A stretch of DNA of 12,943 nucleotides from Roseiflexaceae bacterium (GTDB lineage: Bacteria > Chloroflexota > Chloroflexia > Chloroflexales > Roseiflexaceae), in contig CANHPK010000014.1 in the NCBI GenBank assembly GCA_947462525.1, forward strand, positions 1 through 12,943, in the 5' to 3' direction. Below the pieces are notes generated by a model, which was not told the DNA's origin, did no database searches, and was given only the letters and a program-made list of their open reading frames with translations. The position numbers were made by a program, and so were the translations under genes. Below are positions 1-6,610 of the stretch, piece by piece. Numbering within the stretch: position 1 is the stretch's first letter; each line of letters starts with the position of its first letter.

Positions 1-356
1 ATCGACTCGGTCACGCGTGGGTAGACCGTTGCCGGCATGATGTGTAACGACTCGAGGTCCTCGCGGAATTCGTTGACGTAGCTCGTTGCTAACTCGACCG
101 GGTCACGACCGAGTGCATTGGCACGGTTGATGATTTTGTCATCGACATCTGTGAAGTTGACGACGTGCATCACCTGCAAACCACGGAACTCAAGGTACCG
201 GCGGAGCACGTCGAACACCATGGCAGACATTGCATGGCCAATGTGGGCACGATCGTACACCGTCACACCACACACATACATCCGCACGAGGCCGGGCGTG
301 ATGGGGGTGAGCGGGTCTGTGTTGCGGGTCATTGTGTTATAAAGCTGAATTGTCAA
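1..356 (-). CDS. cysS: Cysteinyl-tRNA synthetase, N-terminal part (cut by window edge)
   Basis: This gene encodes the enzyme that charges tRNA-Cys with cysteine in the cytoplasm; about 118 codons are visible and the 3' part lies beyond position 1. The class I signature is clear: RMYVCG with the zinc-ligand cysteine at residue 29, TVYDRAHIGHA with the HIGH motif at 38-41, and NFTDVDDKIINRA near residue 80. I chose a TTG start at 356 because the family N-terminus (IQLYNT, just after the start) lies upstream of the first in-frame ATG at 332, and because AAAGGA sits 8 nt before the TTG. The start lies inside the end of cysE, giving a 20-nt overlap, so translation is probably coupled. The CGVTVYD variant has Val where many CysS have Pro; a MshC-like ligase is less likely given the remaining motifs. 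Confidence 0.93.
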   Translation of the reverse strand, partial: MTIQLYNTMTRNTDPLTPITPGLVRMYVCGVTVYDRAHIGHAMSAMVFDVLRRYLEFRGLQVMHVVNFTDVDDKIINRANALGRDPVELATSYVNEFREDLESLHIMPATVYPRVTES

Positions 357-1122
357 GTGATCGATCCTTTCTCTTCTCTGGATCTTGTTGGAGCAGATCA
401 TCTGGGTGTTCGAGCTGCTTCCAAACGTCCGAGTGTAGGGTGTCGGGCAGTGCATGATGATGATGTGTATGCGCCGATGTCAGTGCAGATAATTCGTCGA
501 TGCGTTGCTCCATTTCGAGCAAACGGTCACGCAAATCGCGGAGCATGTCGCCTTCGGGGTCGGGGAGTTCTTCGACGCGGCGCGACTCGCCCGTGAGCGG
601 ATCTCGCGTTGCGACGATACGTGCCGGGATGCCGATTGCAGTGCTGTATGCCGGGACATCTTTGACCACGACCGCACCGCCGCCGATTCGCGCACCACTC
701 CCAATGGTAATTGCCCCCAGCACACTCGCACCCACGCCAACAATCACATTATCCTGGAGCGTTGGGTGACGTTTGCCGAGCTGTTTGCCGGTACCTCCGA
801 GGGTGACTCCTTGGTAGAGCATCACGTTATCGCCGATTTCGGCTGTTTCGCCGATGACGGTGCCCATCCCATGGTCTATGAAAAATCCGCACCCGATGGT
901 TGCGCCAGGATGTATTTCGATACCGGTCAAAAACCGAGCCCATTGGGACAACAACCGTGGCAGAAAAGGCACCCGTGCGCGCCACAGTGCATGTGCAATC
1001 CGGTGATTGACAATTGCATGCAATCCGGGGTAGAGCAATACTTCGGCGAGGCTGGTTGCCGCAGGATCGTTACGAAAAATGGCTGCGATATCCGCACGCA
1101 CAAATGTGATGAACCGACCCAT
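337..1122 (-). CDS. cysE: Serine O-acetyltransferase
   Basis: The enzyme acetylates L-serine with acetyl-CoA to O-acetylserine, the precursor of cysteine. The 261-residue product has a short helical N-terminus (to about 65) followed by a left-handed beta-helix of hexapeptide repeats (about 68-170). The motif FIDHGMGTVIGETA carries the catalytic Asp83-His84 pair, and GVTLGGTGK and KRHP (His119) are also conserved. It resembles the short form found in Bacillus, which lacks the long enterobacterial N-terminal domain. ATG 1122 was chosen because it starts the family homology and forms a TGATG junction with the upstream zinc-ribbon gene; the frame stays open upstream to 1374, but that stretch is only the shadow of the neighbour. 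Residues 180-261 form an unusual tail with an EMEQRIDEL helix, HTHHHH at 218-223 and an acidic/basic end. The tail lacks the terminal GDGI-type peptide that docks on CysK in enterobacteria. Confidence 0.93.
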   Translation of the reverse strand: MGRFITFVRADIAAIFRNDPAATSLAEVLLYPGLHAIVNHRIAHALWRARVPFLPRLLSQWARFLTGIEIHPGATIGCGFFIDHGMGTVIGETAEIGDNVMLYQGVTLGGTGKQLGKRHPTLQDNVIVGVGASVLGAITIGSGARIGGGAVVVKDVPAYSTAIGIPARIVATRDPLTGESRRVEELPDPEGDMLRDLRDRLLEMEQRIDELSALTSAHTHHHHALPDTLHSDVWKQLEHPDDLLQQDPEKRKDRSLDNSAL

Positions 1123-1457
1123 CAGGCATCCGTCGCCGAAGACGCAGTCGACGGTGCAGGTGCAGCTGGTGCCGCGGCGGGCGCTGGTGTGGCGGGTGCG
1201 GCAGCGGGCGCATCGGCCGCCGGAGCAGGTGTCACCGGTGCAGCAGCGGGCGCATCTGACGAAGCCTCTGTGCCTTTGTGAGCACGATAATCGTTGATGT
1301 GCCAACCGGTCCCTTTGAACACCACGCCCGCAGGCTGAATGACACGCCGTACGGAGTTTTGACAGGTAGGACAACTGCGGAGCGGTTCATCGTTGAACGA
1401 TTGAAATTTCTCGAACTGCACCTGACAGGTGTCACACGCATATACGTACGTCGGCAT
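1122..1457 (-). CDS. FmdB-family zinc-ribbon protein with Ala/Pro tail
   Basis: This is a 111-residue protein of the FmdB/CxxC regulatory family. The N-terminus MPTYVYACDTC with Cys8/Cys11 and SCPTC with Cys29/Cys32 forms a predicted zinc ribbon, followed by the family motif GVVFKGTGWHINDY (about 45-58). The C-terminal half (from about 66) is a low-complexity Ala/Pro tail with two tandem 14-residue units. The start at 1457 has a strong GGGGGA 5 nt upstream. Its stop shares one base with the cysE start, so it is translated just ahead of cysE and cysS. The biochemical role of the family is not settled; the name comes from a putative regulator in the formamidase/amidase operon of Methylophilus. 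A zinc-dependent or small-regulator role linked to cysteine supply is only a guess from position. Confidence 0.88.
   Translation of the reverse strand: MPTYVYACDTCQVQFEKFQSFNDEPLRSCPTCQNSVRRVIQPAGVVFKGTGWHINDYRAHKGTEASSDAPAAAPVTPAPAADAPAAAPATPAPAAAPAAPAPSTASSATDA
1173..1256 (-). repeat. Two tandem 42-bp repeats coding for Ala/Pro units
   Basis: Two adjacent 42-bp units (1215-1256 and 1173-1214, read on the minus strand) encode DAPAAAPVTPAPAA and DAPAAAPATPAPAA, followed by a degenerate partial unit. They form the flexible tail of the zinc-ribbon protein. The unit length is a multiple of three, so copy-number change would keep the frame. Confidence 0.8.
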
Positions 1458-1529
1458 GCCAATCCCCCAATGTAGACAGAAAAGAACGCATATTTACAGC
1501 GTTGTTGTCATTGTAAACGAACCACGCCT
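1458..1529. other. Intergenic gap between ycaQ-like gene and fmdB-like gene, with small inverted repeat
   Basis: This 72-bp gap contains the ribosome-binding site of the zinc-ribbon gene (GGGGGA) and an inverted pair TTTACA (1493-1498) and TGTAAA (1512-1517) separated by 13 bases. The arms are too short and the loop too wide for a terminator. It could be an operator or part of a weak promoter for the fmdB-cysE-cysS genes, or chance. No clear -35/-10 pair was found. Confidence 0.3.
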
Positions 1530-2747
1530 TCAGGGCAACACCGTGGTCAATGCCGTGCGCATACACATGCCATTTTCGTCAGTGCCAACCCCAGGTGCAT
1601 CGATCACTGGCGCCCCATGCCAGTCCGCACAGGCCTTGAACATCTGTGCGAGGCGTATGGCGGTCTCTGCATCGAGCATGTACCCGTCTTCGAAGTGCAG
1701 TGCCCGGATACCGAACACTCCTGCGCGACGCTCCACCTTGCAGTCAACCCTGCCGATAATTGCATCCTCGTGCAGGATGGGCAATGTAAAGTACCCATAT
1801 GTGCGTTTGTGCGCAGGGGTGTAGCACTCAATCCGGTAATCGAATCCAAACACATCCAACGCGCGTTTGCGGTCCCACACTAACGGATCGAACGGAGACA
1901 GCAGTGTCGTGTGGGTGGGTTTGCGGATGCGTGCCGGGAGCGACGCAGCGACGGTTGCATCCAAGTACGCCTCTCCAGCGAGTCCTTCTATCGTCACGGG
2001 GACAAGTTCGTTACGGGCACACAGCGTGTCGAGGTGACGATGGAGCGTTGTCTGCATGCGGTAATAATCACCCAACCAACGCGGGTGGACGACCCCGAGT
2101 TTGCGTGCGGTCGAGCGGATCTGGTAGGTAGCCGTTTCTTCGGCGCTGGGCATGTGTGCTTCATCCCAATCGGGCCGGACCGCGTCGGTCCGTGCATACA
2201 CGCGCCGAAAACCTTCGCGGCGCGCAATCATGACATCACCACAGGCGAACAACGCCTCGAGGAGTTGCTTTTCGTGGGACCAATCCCACCACTCACCGCG
2301 CAACCCGGCGGGTCGCACAAAACTGTCCGTGCGCACGCCACCACGTTGCTGTAAGTGGACCAACATCGCTTCAGCTGCGTGCTGATGTTGGTCGAGATAC
2401 GCACGTGCCCAACGGACTTTGGTGGAACGCACGCCGTCCGCAATCAGGCGGCGATGGTATGGGAACCAGCTCCGCGGCGCTATACAGGCTTCGTGGGTCC
2501 AACACTCAAAGACGTCACCGGTTGTCAGCAGTGTATCGAGCCAATCGATGGGGTACGTTCCATGTCGACTCCAAAGGACGAAGTAATGGCTCCGGTTGAC
2601 GACCGACAACGTATCGATTTGAATCATTCCCATGCGTTCAACGCTCTGCAAGAGGGCCCCTGCGTTGTGCGCAGGGCGCACACGGTCGAGCCCTTGGGCG
2701 CGTATCATCAATCGGCGAGCTTGGGCCATCGTGAGTTGTATCGTCAT
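1530..2747 (-). CDS. Winged-helix DNA glycosylase of the YcaQ/AlkX (HTH_42) family
   Basis: The 405-residue product matches the length and layout of the YcaQ/AlkZ superfamily, built of tandem winged helices. Escherichia coli YcaQ removes alkylated bases and unhooks interstrand crosslinks, while AlkZ relatives protect producers of DNA-alkylating antibiotics. The N-terminal catalytic signature is visible as Gln43-Ile44-Asp45 (MIQIDTLSVVNRSHYFVLWSR), the Gln-X-Asp form seen in YcaQ rather than the Gln-X-Gln of AlkZ. The C-terminal family motif LLSPFDPLVWDR is present, followed by the YTPAHKRTYGYFTLP region. Start ATG 2747 is preceded by GGAAAG about 9 nt away. It lies 72 bp upstream of the zinc-ribbon gene on the same strand and may be the first gene of that transcript. 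Assignment to the family is firm; the exact lesion is not known. Confidence 0.9.
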   Translation of the reverse strand: MTIQLTMAQARRLMIRAQGLDRVRPAHNAGALLQSVERMGMIQIDTLSVVNRSHYFVLWSRHGTYPIDWLDTLLTTGDVFECWTHEACIAPRSWFPYHRRLIADGVRSTKVRWARAYLDQHQHAAEAMLVHLQQRGGVRTDSFVRPAGLRGEWWDWSHEKQLLEALFACGDVMIARREGFRRVYARTDAVRPDWDEAHMPSAEETATYQIRSTARKLGVVHPRWLGDYYRMQTTLHRHLDTLCARNELVPVTIEGLAGEAYLDATVAASLPARIRKPTHTTLLSPFDPLVWDRKRALDVFGFDYRIECYTPAHKRTYGYFTLPILHEDAIIGRVDCKVERRAGVFGIRALHFEDGYMLDAETAIRLAQMFKACADWHGAPVIDAPGVGTDENGMCMRTALTTVLP

Positions 2748-2904
2748 GAGCAGTCACTTTCCAACCCAGATACTTCCGTGCACGCTTCGGTGAGAAAACA
2801 ATGAAAACATGGTCTGTTGCGGCAGAACAGGGACTCCAAACCGACATATGCACGGCGAACATACTATAATGATAGGCAGATAGTAACAGAATAAGGAACT
2901 CAGT
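2748..2904. promoter_or_regulatory. Divergent intergenic region with sigma-70-type promoter for the DsbA-like gene
   Basis: This 157-bp spacer separates the glycosylase gene (minus) from the DsbA-like gene (plus). On the plus strand a perfect TATAAT lies at 2865-2870, with CCGACA at 2841-2846 as a partial -35 (18-bp spacer). AAGGA at 2893-2897 is the ribosome-binding site, 7 nt before ATG 2905. The same A/T box reads TATAGT on the minus strand (2868-2863) and could serve the glycosylase gene, but no good minus-strand -35 was seen. I see no other gene or RNA here. Confidence 0.65.
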
Positions 2905-3669
2905 ATGCGAAATCCGAAACCACGCGGCCGTGCAGTCCAAAGCGCAGCCCCCGTCGCCCGCTTGCGCAATTTTTATGTTGCCTTTGCCGTTATTGCACTC
3001 CTCATTGTCGTCGGCGTTGTGTACAACATCTACGGCACTACCGCAGAACCGGTCAAAACACTCGAGGCTACAATCCCTGCACCCCGCAATGCAGAAATCC
3101 CCATGGGCAAAACGGACGATGGCCGCTACTACCTCGGCAAACCAGATGCAGCGGTAACGGTGGTTGAATACGCGGATTATCAATGCCCAGGGTGTGCGTT
3201 TTATTCAAATTCGTTGTCCGCAGCGTTTGAAAAGGACTTCATCGCGACCGGCGATGTGCGCCTGATCTTCCAAGACTTCCCACTCGCCATGCACGTCAAC
3301 GCAGTCCCTGCAGCAATTGCCGCACGCTGCGCAGGCGAACAGAGCGTTGGGGCATTTTGGCAGTTCAACAGTTTGCTGTTTACCAATCAGACACAATGGA
3401 AAGAACTCGAAACAGCGGCTTTTAAACTCCAGACTGTCGAATATGCCGGCCAACTCGGTCTCGACAAAACGGCATTCGCCGCTTGTATCGAGTTGCCCGA
3501 GAACGAACGGACGGTGCGCGATTTCCAGAAAAAGTCGAATGCGCTGGGCCTACCGGGTACCCCTTCCTTCGCGGTGCAAGGCGCCATCGTGGATGCAAGC
3601 AGCGCCAAGAGTGTCGATGACATCGATGCATTAGTACGCGCTGCAATCAACAAAGCACTCGGCAAATAA
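2905..3669 (+). CDS. Membrane-anchored DsbA-family thiol:disulphide oxidoreductase
   Basis: The 254-residue protein has a basic N-terminus and one hydrophobic segment (about 23-43) that should anchor it with the rest outside the membrane. Its thioredoxin-fold domain (Thioredoxin_4/DsbA type) starts near residue 80 with VTVVEYADYQCPGC, where Cys94-Pro-Gly-Cys97 is the redox motif. An inserted helical part includes RLIFQDFPL, and GTPSF places the usual cis-proline at 220. Such proteins make or shuffle disulphides in exported proteins. A BdbD-like oxidase is one possible role; the CPGC motif alone does not separate oxidase from isomerase. The gene stands alone between its own promoter and a strong terminator. 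Possible clients in this window are the two secreted proteins with four conserved cysteines at 8490-12804, which is inference. Confidence 0.9.
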   Translation: MRNPKPRGRAVQSAAPVARLRNFYVAFAVIALLIVVGVVYNIYGTTAEPVKTLEATIPAPRNAEIPMGKTDDGRYYLGKPDAAVTVVEYADYQCPGCAFYSNSLSAAFEKDFIATGDVRLIFQDFPLAMHVNAVPAAIAARCAGEQSVGAFWQFNSLLFTNQTQWKELETAAFKLQTVEYAGQLGLDKTAFAACIELPENERTVRDFQKKSNALGLPGTPSFAVQGAIVDASSAKSVDDIDALVRAAINKALGK

Positions 3670-3675
3670 CCACAT

Positions 3676-3713
3676 AAACGGGCATACTGCATTGCAATGC
3701 AGTATGCCCGTTT
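3676..3713 (+). terminator. Rho-independent terminator, 38-bp perfect palindrome
   Basis: The two 19-bp arms (3676-3694 and 3695-3713) are exact reverse complements with no spacer, so the RNA would fold into a long hairpin with only a few unpaired bases at the tip. The downstream side ends in TTTTATT (3711-3717). It lies 7 bp after the DsbA-like stop codon and ends transcription before the secDF promoter. Because the palindrome is perfect and flanked by AAA on the left, it could work in both directions. Confidence 0.92.
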
Positions 3714-3719
3714 TATTGG

Positions 3720-3760
3720 GTCAATGATAATTGACATTCGCCCCGTTCCACCGTTATACT
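3720..3760 (+). promoter_or_regulatory. secDF promoter with overlapping 16-bp inverted repeat
   Basis: A consensus -35 TTGACA lies at 3731-3736 and TATACT at 3755-3760, with an 18-bp spacer, which predicts a transcript start near 3767. The -35 box is embedded in the inverted repeat GTCAAT-GATA-ATTGAC (3720-3735), whose right arm covers five of its six bases. This is the classic position for a repressor operator, although 6-bp arms can also occur by chance. Confidence 0.75.
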
Positions 3761-3818
3761 CAGTATTTAGTACAGCGTTCAGATGAGTCGGCCTACCCGA
3801 CACGGAGGCAAAAATATC

Positions 3819-5219
3819 GTGCGTAATCGCGAAGTAGCCCCAATGATCTTTATTCTCCTGCTGACCATCCTGTGTTCCTGGATCACGTTTGCTCCAGATG
3901 ACACATGGCTTGGTCGCGATGTGAGTGTGCGCCTCGGGCTTGACCTGCAAGGTGGCACACAAGTATTGATGAAGGCCGAAGGTACCAACGACAAAGAATT
4001 GATGCGTACTGCGGCAACGGTCATCGAACGCCGTGTCAACGGTCTCGGTGTCAGCGAAGCCATTGTCCAGCTTTCGGGTGAGAACCGCATCATTGTCGAA
4101 CTGCCCGGCGTCAAAAACCCCGAGCAGGCAATCGAAACCCTGCGTGGCACTGGCCGGCTCGAATTCATCGACACCAAAGGCGCCTTTGTGGCTGAGGGTA
4201 CCATCGTCAAAACGACGGGCAATCCCAACCCAGTGATGCCCGAAGTCGACCCGAATGCACCGGTGGATCCCGCAAATCCAGCACCGAACCCAGACCAGAC
4301 GATATACGAAAGCATCACCGACGGCAAAGACCTCGACACCAAGCAGGTCGCCCTCCGTGTCGCTACGGATGCAGTTAACAACAAACCCGCAGTTACGTTC
4401 GCCTTTTTGGGTGAATCCGGTACACGGCTCGGTGCGTTCTCGGCAGCAAACATCCAGAAGCCGATGTGTATCGCACTCGACAACGTCATTGTGAGCTGCC
4501 CTGTTATTCAATCAGCGCTCGTCGGCGGCAGTGGTGAAATCACCAGTGCAACCCGGGAAGAAGCTGAGAAGATCCTCAACCAGCTCAAATACGGTTCGTT
4601 GCCGGTCACCCTCACGATTGAGTCCAGCCGTACCGTGTCAGCCACGCTTGGTGCAAATTCTGTTGCTGCAAGCATTGTTGCGGGTATGGTCGGATTGATT
4701 GTCGTGGGTTTGTTCATGATGTTGTACTATCGGCTGCCAGGCGTACTAGCGACGATTGCATTGGTCATCTACACCGTGATTATTTTCGCTGTCCACAAAC
4801 TTGTGCCCATTACGCTGACCCTGTCGGGTATTGCCGGGTTCATTTTGTCGGTCGGCTTGGCCGTAGACGCCAATGTGTTGATTTTCGCCCGCCTCAAAGA
4901 AGAACTCCGTAACAAGCGTTCACTGGCACGTGCGGTTGAAGCCGGCTTCGAAGAAGCATGGCCAGCCATTCGTGACTCCAGTGCTTCGACGCTTATCACC
5001 AGCGCCATTCTGTTTGTGTTCGGCAACAGCTTCGGTGTGAGCCTTATCAAAGGGTTTGCATTGACCTTGGCCCTTGGTGTGTTGTTGAATCTGTTCACTG
5101 CGGTGGTTGTCACCCGTACCTTCCTCCGCTTGGTCGTTCGTGCCAAGGCCGCCCAATCACTCTGGTTCTACGAAATCGATTCCGAAACCGACCTGCGCGA
5201 GCAGCGTACGGCCTCATAA
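3819..5219 (+). CDS. secD: Protein translocase subunit SecD
   Basis: SecD works with SecF as a proton-driven RND-type motor that pulls exported proteins through SecYEG on the outer side of the membrane. The product has a first membrane segment (about 6-24), the conserved GLDLQGGTQVLM (40-51), a large extracytoplasmic region, and five membrane segments in the C-terminal third. GLAVDANVLIFARLKEE includes the conserved Asp350 of the proton path. I prefer the GTG at 3819 (466 residues) because GGAGG at 3804-3808 precedes it by 10 nt and the family N-terminus begins close by. An in-frame ATG at 3783 (478 residues) has no ribosome-binding site. A Pro/Asn-rich insertion at about 135-158 interrupts the P1 head. 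It is followed after 14 nt by secF. Confidence 0.95.
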   Translation: MRNREVAPMIFILLLTILCSWITFAPDDTWLGRDVSVRLGLDLQGGTQVLMKAEGTNDKELMRTAATVIERRVNGLGVSEAIVQLSGENRIIVELPGVKNPEQAIETLRGTGRLEFIDTKGAFVAEGTIVKTTGNPNPVMPEVDPNAPVDPANPAPNPDQTIYESITDGKDLDTKQVALRVATDAVNNKPAVTFAFLGESGTRLGAFSAANIQKPMCIALDNVIVSCPVIQSALVGGSGEITSATREEAEKILNQLKYGSLPVTLTIESSRTVSATLGANSVAASIVAGMVGLIVVGLFMMLYYRLPGVLATIALVIYTVIIFAVHKLVPITLTLSGIAGFILSVGLAVDANVLIFARLKEELRNKRSLARAVEAGFEEAWPAIRDSSASTLITSAILFVFGNSFGVSLIKGFALTLALGVLLNLFTAVVVTRTFLRLVVRAKAAQSLWFYEIDSETDLREQRTAS

Positions 5220-5233
5220 CGGAGCTCTCACGC

Positions 5234-6184
5234 ATGAAAAGCATTGTCCGTCTACGCTATATTTGGTTCATCATTTCGCTAGTGGTGATCATCCCAGGAG
5301 CGATATTTTTCGCAATGTACGGTCTCAAAACTGGTATTGACTTCGCCGGTGGTGCGTTGTGGGACTTGCACTTCCCCACCAAACAGATGAGCGAGCTCAA
5401 CACCGAGGCCATCGCCGAAGTCTTCGCAAAAAACGGGTTCGAAGGGGCACAAGTCCAGCTCTCTACCGTCAAAGTCAACGGCGCTGCCGTTGCTTCTGCG
5501 GTGGTGCGCACCAAAGAGCTGAGCGCTGTCAATCCCAAAGATCAAAAAGACGCGGTGGTAGCTGGCTTGTCGGCAGTCTATGGAACGGTCGAACCACAAG
5601 AGCTCCAAAGTGTCGGACCAACGGTGAGTGCAGAGGCAACACGTTCTGCAGCCATCGCGGTATTGGGAGCGTGTTTGGCGATTTTGGTCTATTTGACCAT
5701 TGCCTTTCGCACAGCCCCCAATCCACTGCGCTACGGTATCTGCGCACTGTTGGCGATGCTACATGACGTCCTGGTCGTGTTGGGTATGGCAGCGATTTTG
5801 GGCTATGCCATCGGCCTCGAAATCGATGCATACTTCCTCACCGCATTGCTTACCGTCATCAGCTTCTCGGTGCATGACACCATTGTGGTATTTGACCGTA
5901 TCCGCGAAAATGTCGGCCGCCGACGTGCGGGCGAATCTTTCGAAGATATCGTCAACCACAGTATTGTGCAGACCCTACCCCGTTCCATCAACACGCAGTT
6001 GACCAGTGTATTTTCGCTGACTGCGTTGCTGTTGTTCGGTGGAGTGACGATTCGAAACCTGGTCATCATCCTGTTGATTGGGTTGTTGAGCGGCACATAT
6101 TCTTCGATCTTCAACGCGGCTCAGATGTTGGTCGTCTGGGAAAATCGCGAATGGCGTACCTGGTTCCGTAAACAGGCAGCCTAA
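5234..6184 (+). CDS. secF: Protein translocase subunit SecF
   Basis: This is the partner of SecD in the SecDF complex. The 316-residue protein has an N-terminal membrane segment (about 9-29), the conserved GIDFAGG (34-40), an external domain to about 130, and five further membrane segments. The family motif SVHDTIVVFDRIREN is at 212-226, and the conserved SINTQLTS follows near 251. GGAG at 5221-5224 precedes ATG 5234 by 9 nt. The gene is the second of a two-gene unit with secD and ends just before a strong terminator, so the unit is probably secD-secF only. No yajC is visible nearby. Confidence 0.96.
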   Translation: MKSIVRLRYIWFIISLVVIIPGAIFFAMYGLKTGIDFAGGALWDLHFPTKQMSELNTEAIAEVFAKNGFEGAQVQLSTVKVNGAAVASAVVRTKELSAVNPKDQKDAVVAGLSAVYGTVEPQELQSVGPTVSAEATRSAAIAVLGACLAILVYLTIAFRTAPNPLRYGICALLAMLHDVLVVLGMAAILGYAIGLEIDAYFLTALLTVISFSVHDTIVVFDRIRENVGRRRAGESFEDIVNHSIVQTLPRSINTQLTSVFSLTALLLFGGVTIRNLVIILLIGLLSGTYSSIFNAAQMLVVWENREWRTWFRKQAA

Positions 6185-6196
6185 GGTTTGGTTGCT

Positions 6197-6228
6197 ACGC
6201 TCCCCAACTTCGTTGGGGAGCGTTTTTT
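6197..6228 (+). terminator. Rho-independent terminator after secF
   Basis: A 12-bp GC-rich stem (6197-6208 with 6212-6223) closes a three-base loop and runs into a T tract (6223-6228). It begins 12 bp after the secF stop. The ribosome-binding site of the next gene lies only 7 bp past the T tract, so there is no room for a promoter between them. Confidence 0.93.
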
Positions 6229-6247
6229 GTTTCTGAAAGGGACAGCT

Positions 6248-6610
6248 ATGTGGTCTTCCATCAAAAAATTCTTTGGCCGTAGCGACAGCGAAGAACCAAC
6301 GGATACGCCAGTCGTCGTGGCTACCTGCAATGGCCCGATCGAAGCAAACATGATACTGTCGCAACTCCACGATTCTGGGATTCCCGCAGCCTTATTGGGC
6401 GCTGACAGTGCATCCGTCTTTGGCATGCAAACCGGGATCCTCGCAGAGGTTCGCATCGTCGTGCCCGCTCTATATGCCGGAGCAGCCCAAGAACTGCTCG
6501 GAGAGCTCGATTTGCGCGACGACATGACCCTCGAAGGTGCCGATGGGGTCGAAGCAGAGGCTATCGAATCAGACAATTATGATCAAGAAAAAGACAATCT
6601 GAAATCATGA
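6248..6610 (+). CDS. DUF2007-domain protein (putative signal-transducing protein)
   Basis: The 120-residue soluble protein contains a DUF2007-type ferredoxin-like domain at about 21-85. The pattern is VATCNGPIEANMILSQL, then SGIPAALLG, then EVRIVVPALYAGAAQELL, with small strands alternating with helices. The domain resembles nucleotide- or metabolite-binding regulatory modules, but its function is unknown. The C-terminal 30 residues are acidic. ATG 6248 was chosen because GAAAGG at 6235-6240 precedes it by 7 nt. An upstream in-frame TTG at 6188 would put coding sequence through the terminator. The stop overlaps the next start as ATGA, so this protein and the permease are probably made together. 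Confidence 0.82.
   Translation: MWSSIKKFFGRSDSEEPTDTPVVVATCNGPIEANMILSQLHDSGIPAALLGADSASVFGMQTGILAEVRIVVPALYAGAAQELLGELDLRDDMTLEGADGVEAEAIESDNYDQEKDNLKS

Noticed and set aside
505..1281. Open frame of 258 codons on the plus strand opposite cysE and the zinc-ribbon gene
   Set aside because: It is antisense to two well-supported genes, and its Ala/Gly-rich end is only the complement of the Ala/Pro repeats.
2638..3183. Minus-strand frame of 181 codons spanning the divergent promoter region
   Set aside because: It overlaps the start regions of both the glycosylase and DsbA-like genes and shows no recognisable domain.
3783..3818. ATG start 12 codons upstream of the chosen secD start
   Set aside because: It has no ribosome-binding site, while GTG 3819 has GGAGG at 10 nt; it remains possible as a near-leaderless start.
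3387..4511. Minus-strand frame of 374 codons opposite the DsbA-like gene and secD
   Set aside because: It crosses a strong terminator and promoter, has erratic composition and no motif; the plus-strand genes are certain.
6188..6247. Longer TTG start for the DUF2007 protein
   Set aside because: The extra codons run through the secF terminator hairpin, and a proper ribosome-binding site precedes ATG 6248.
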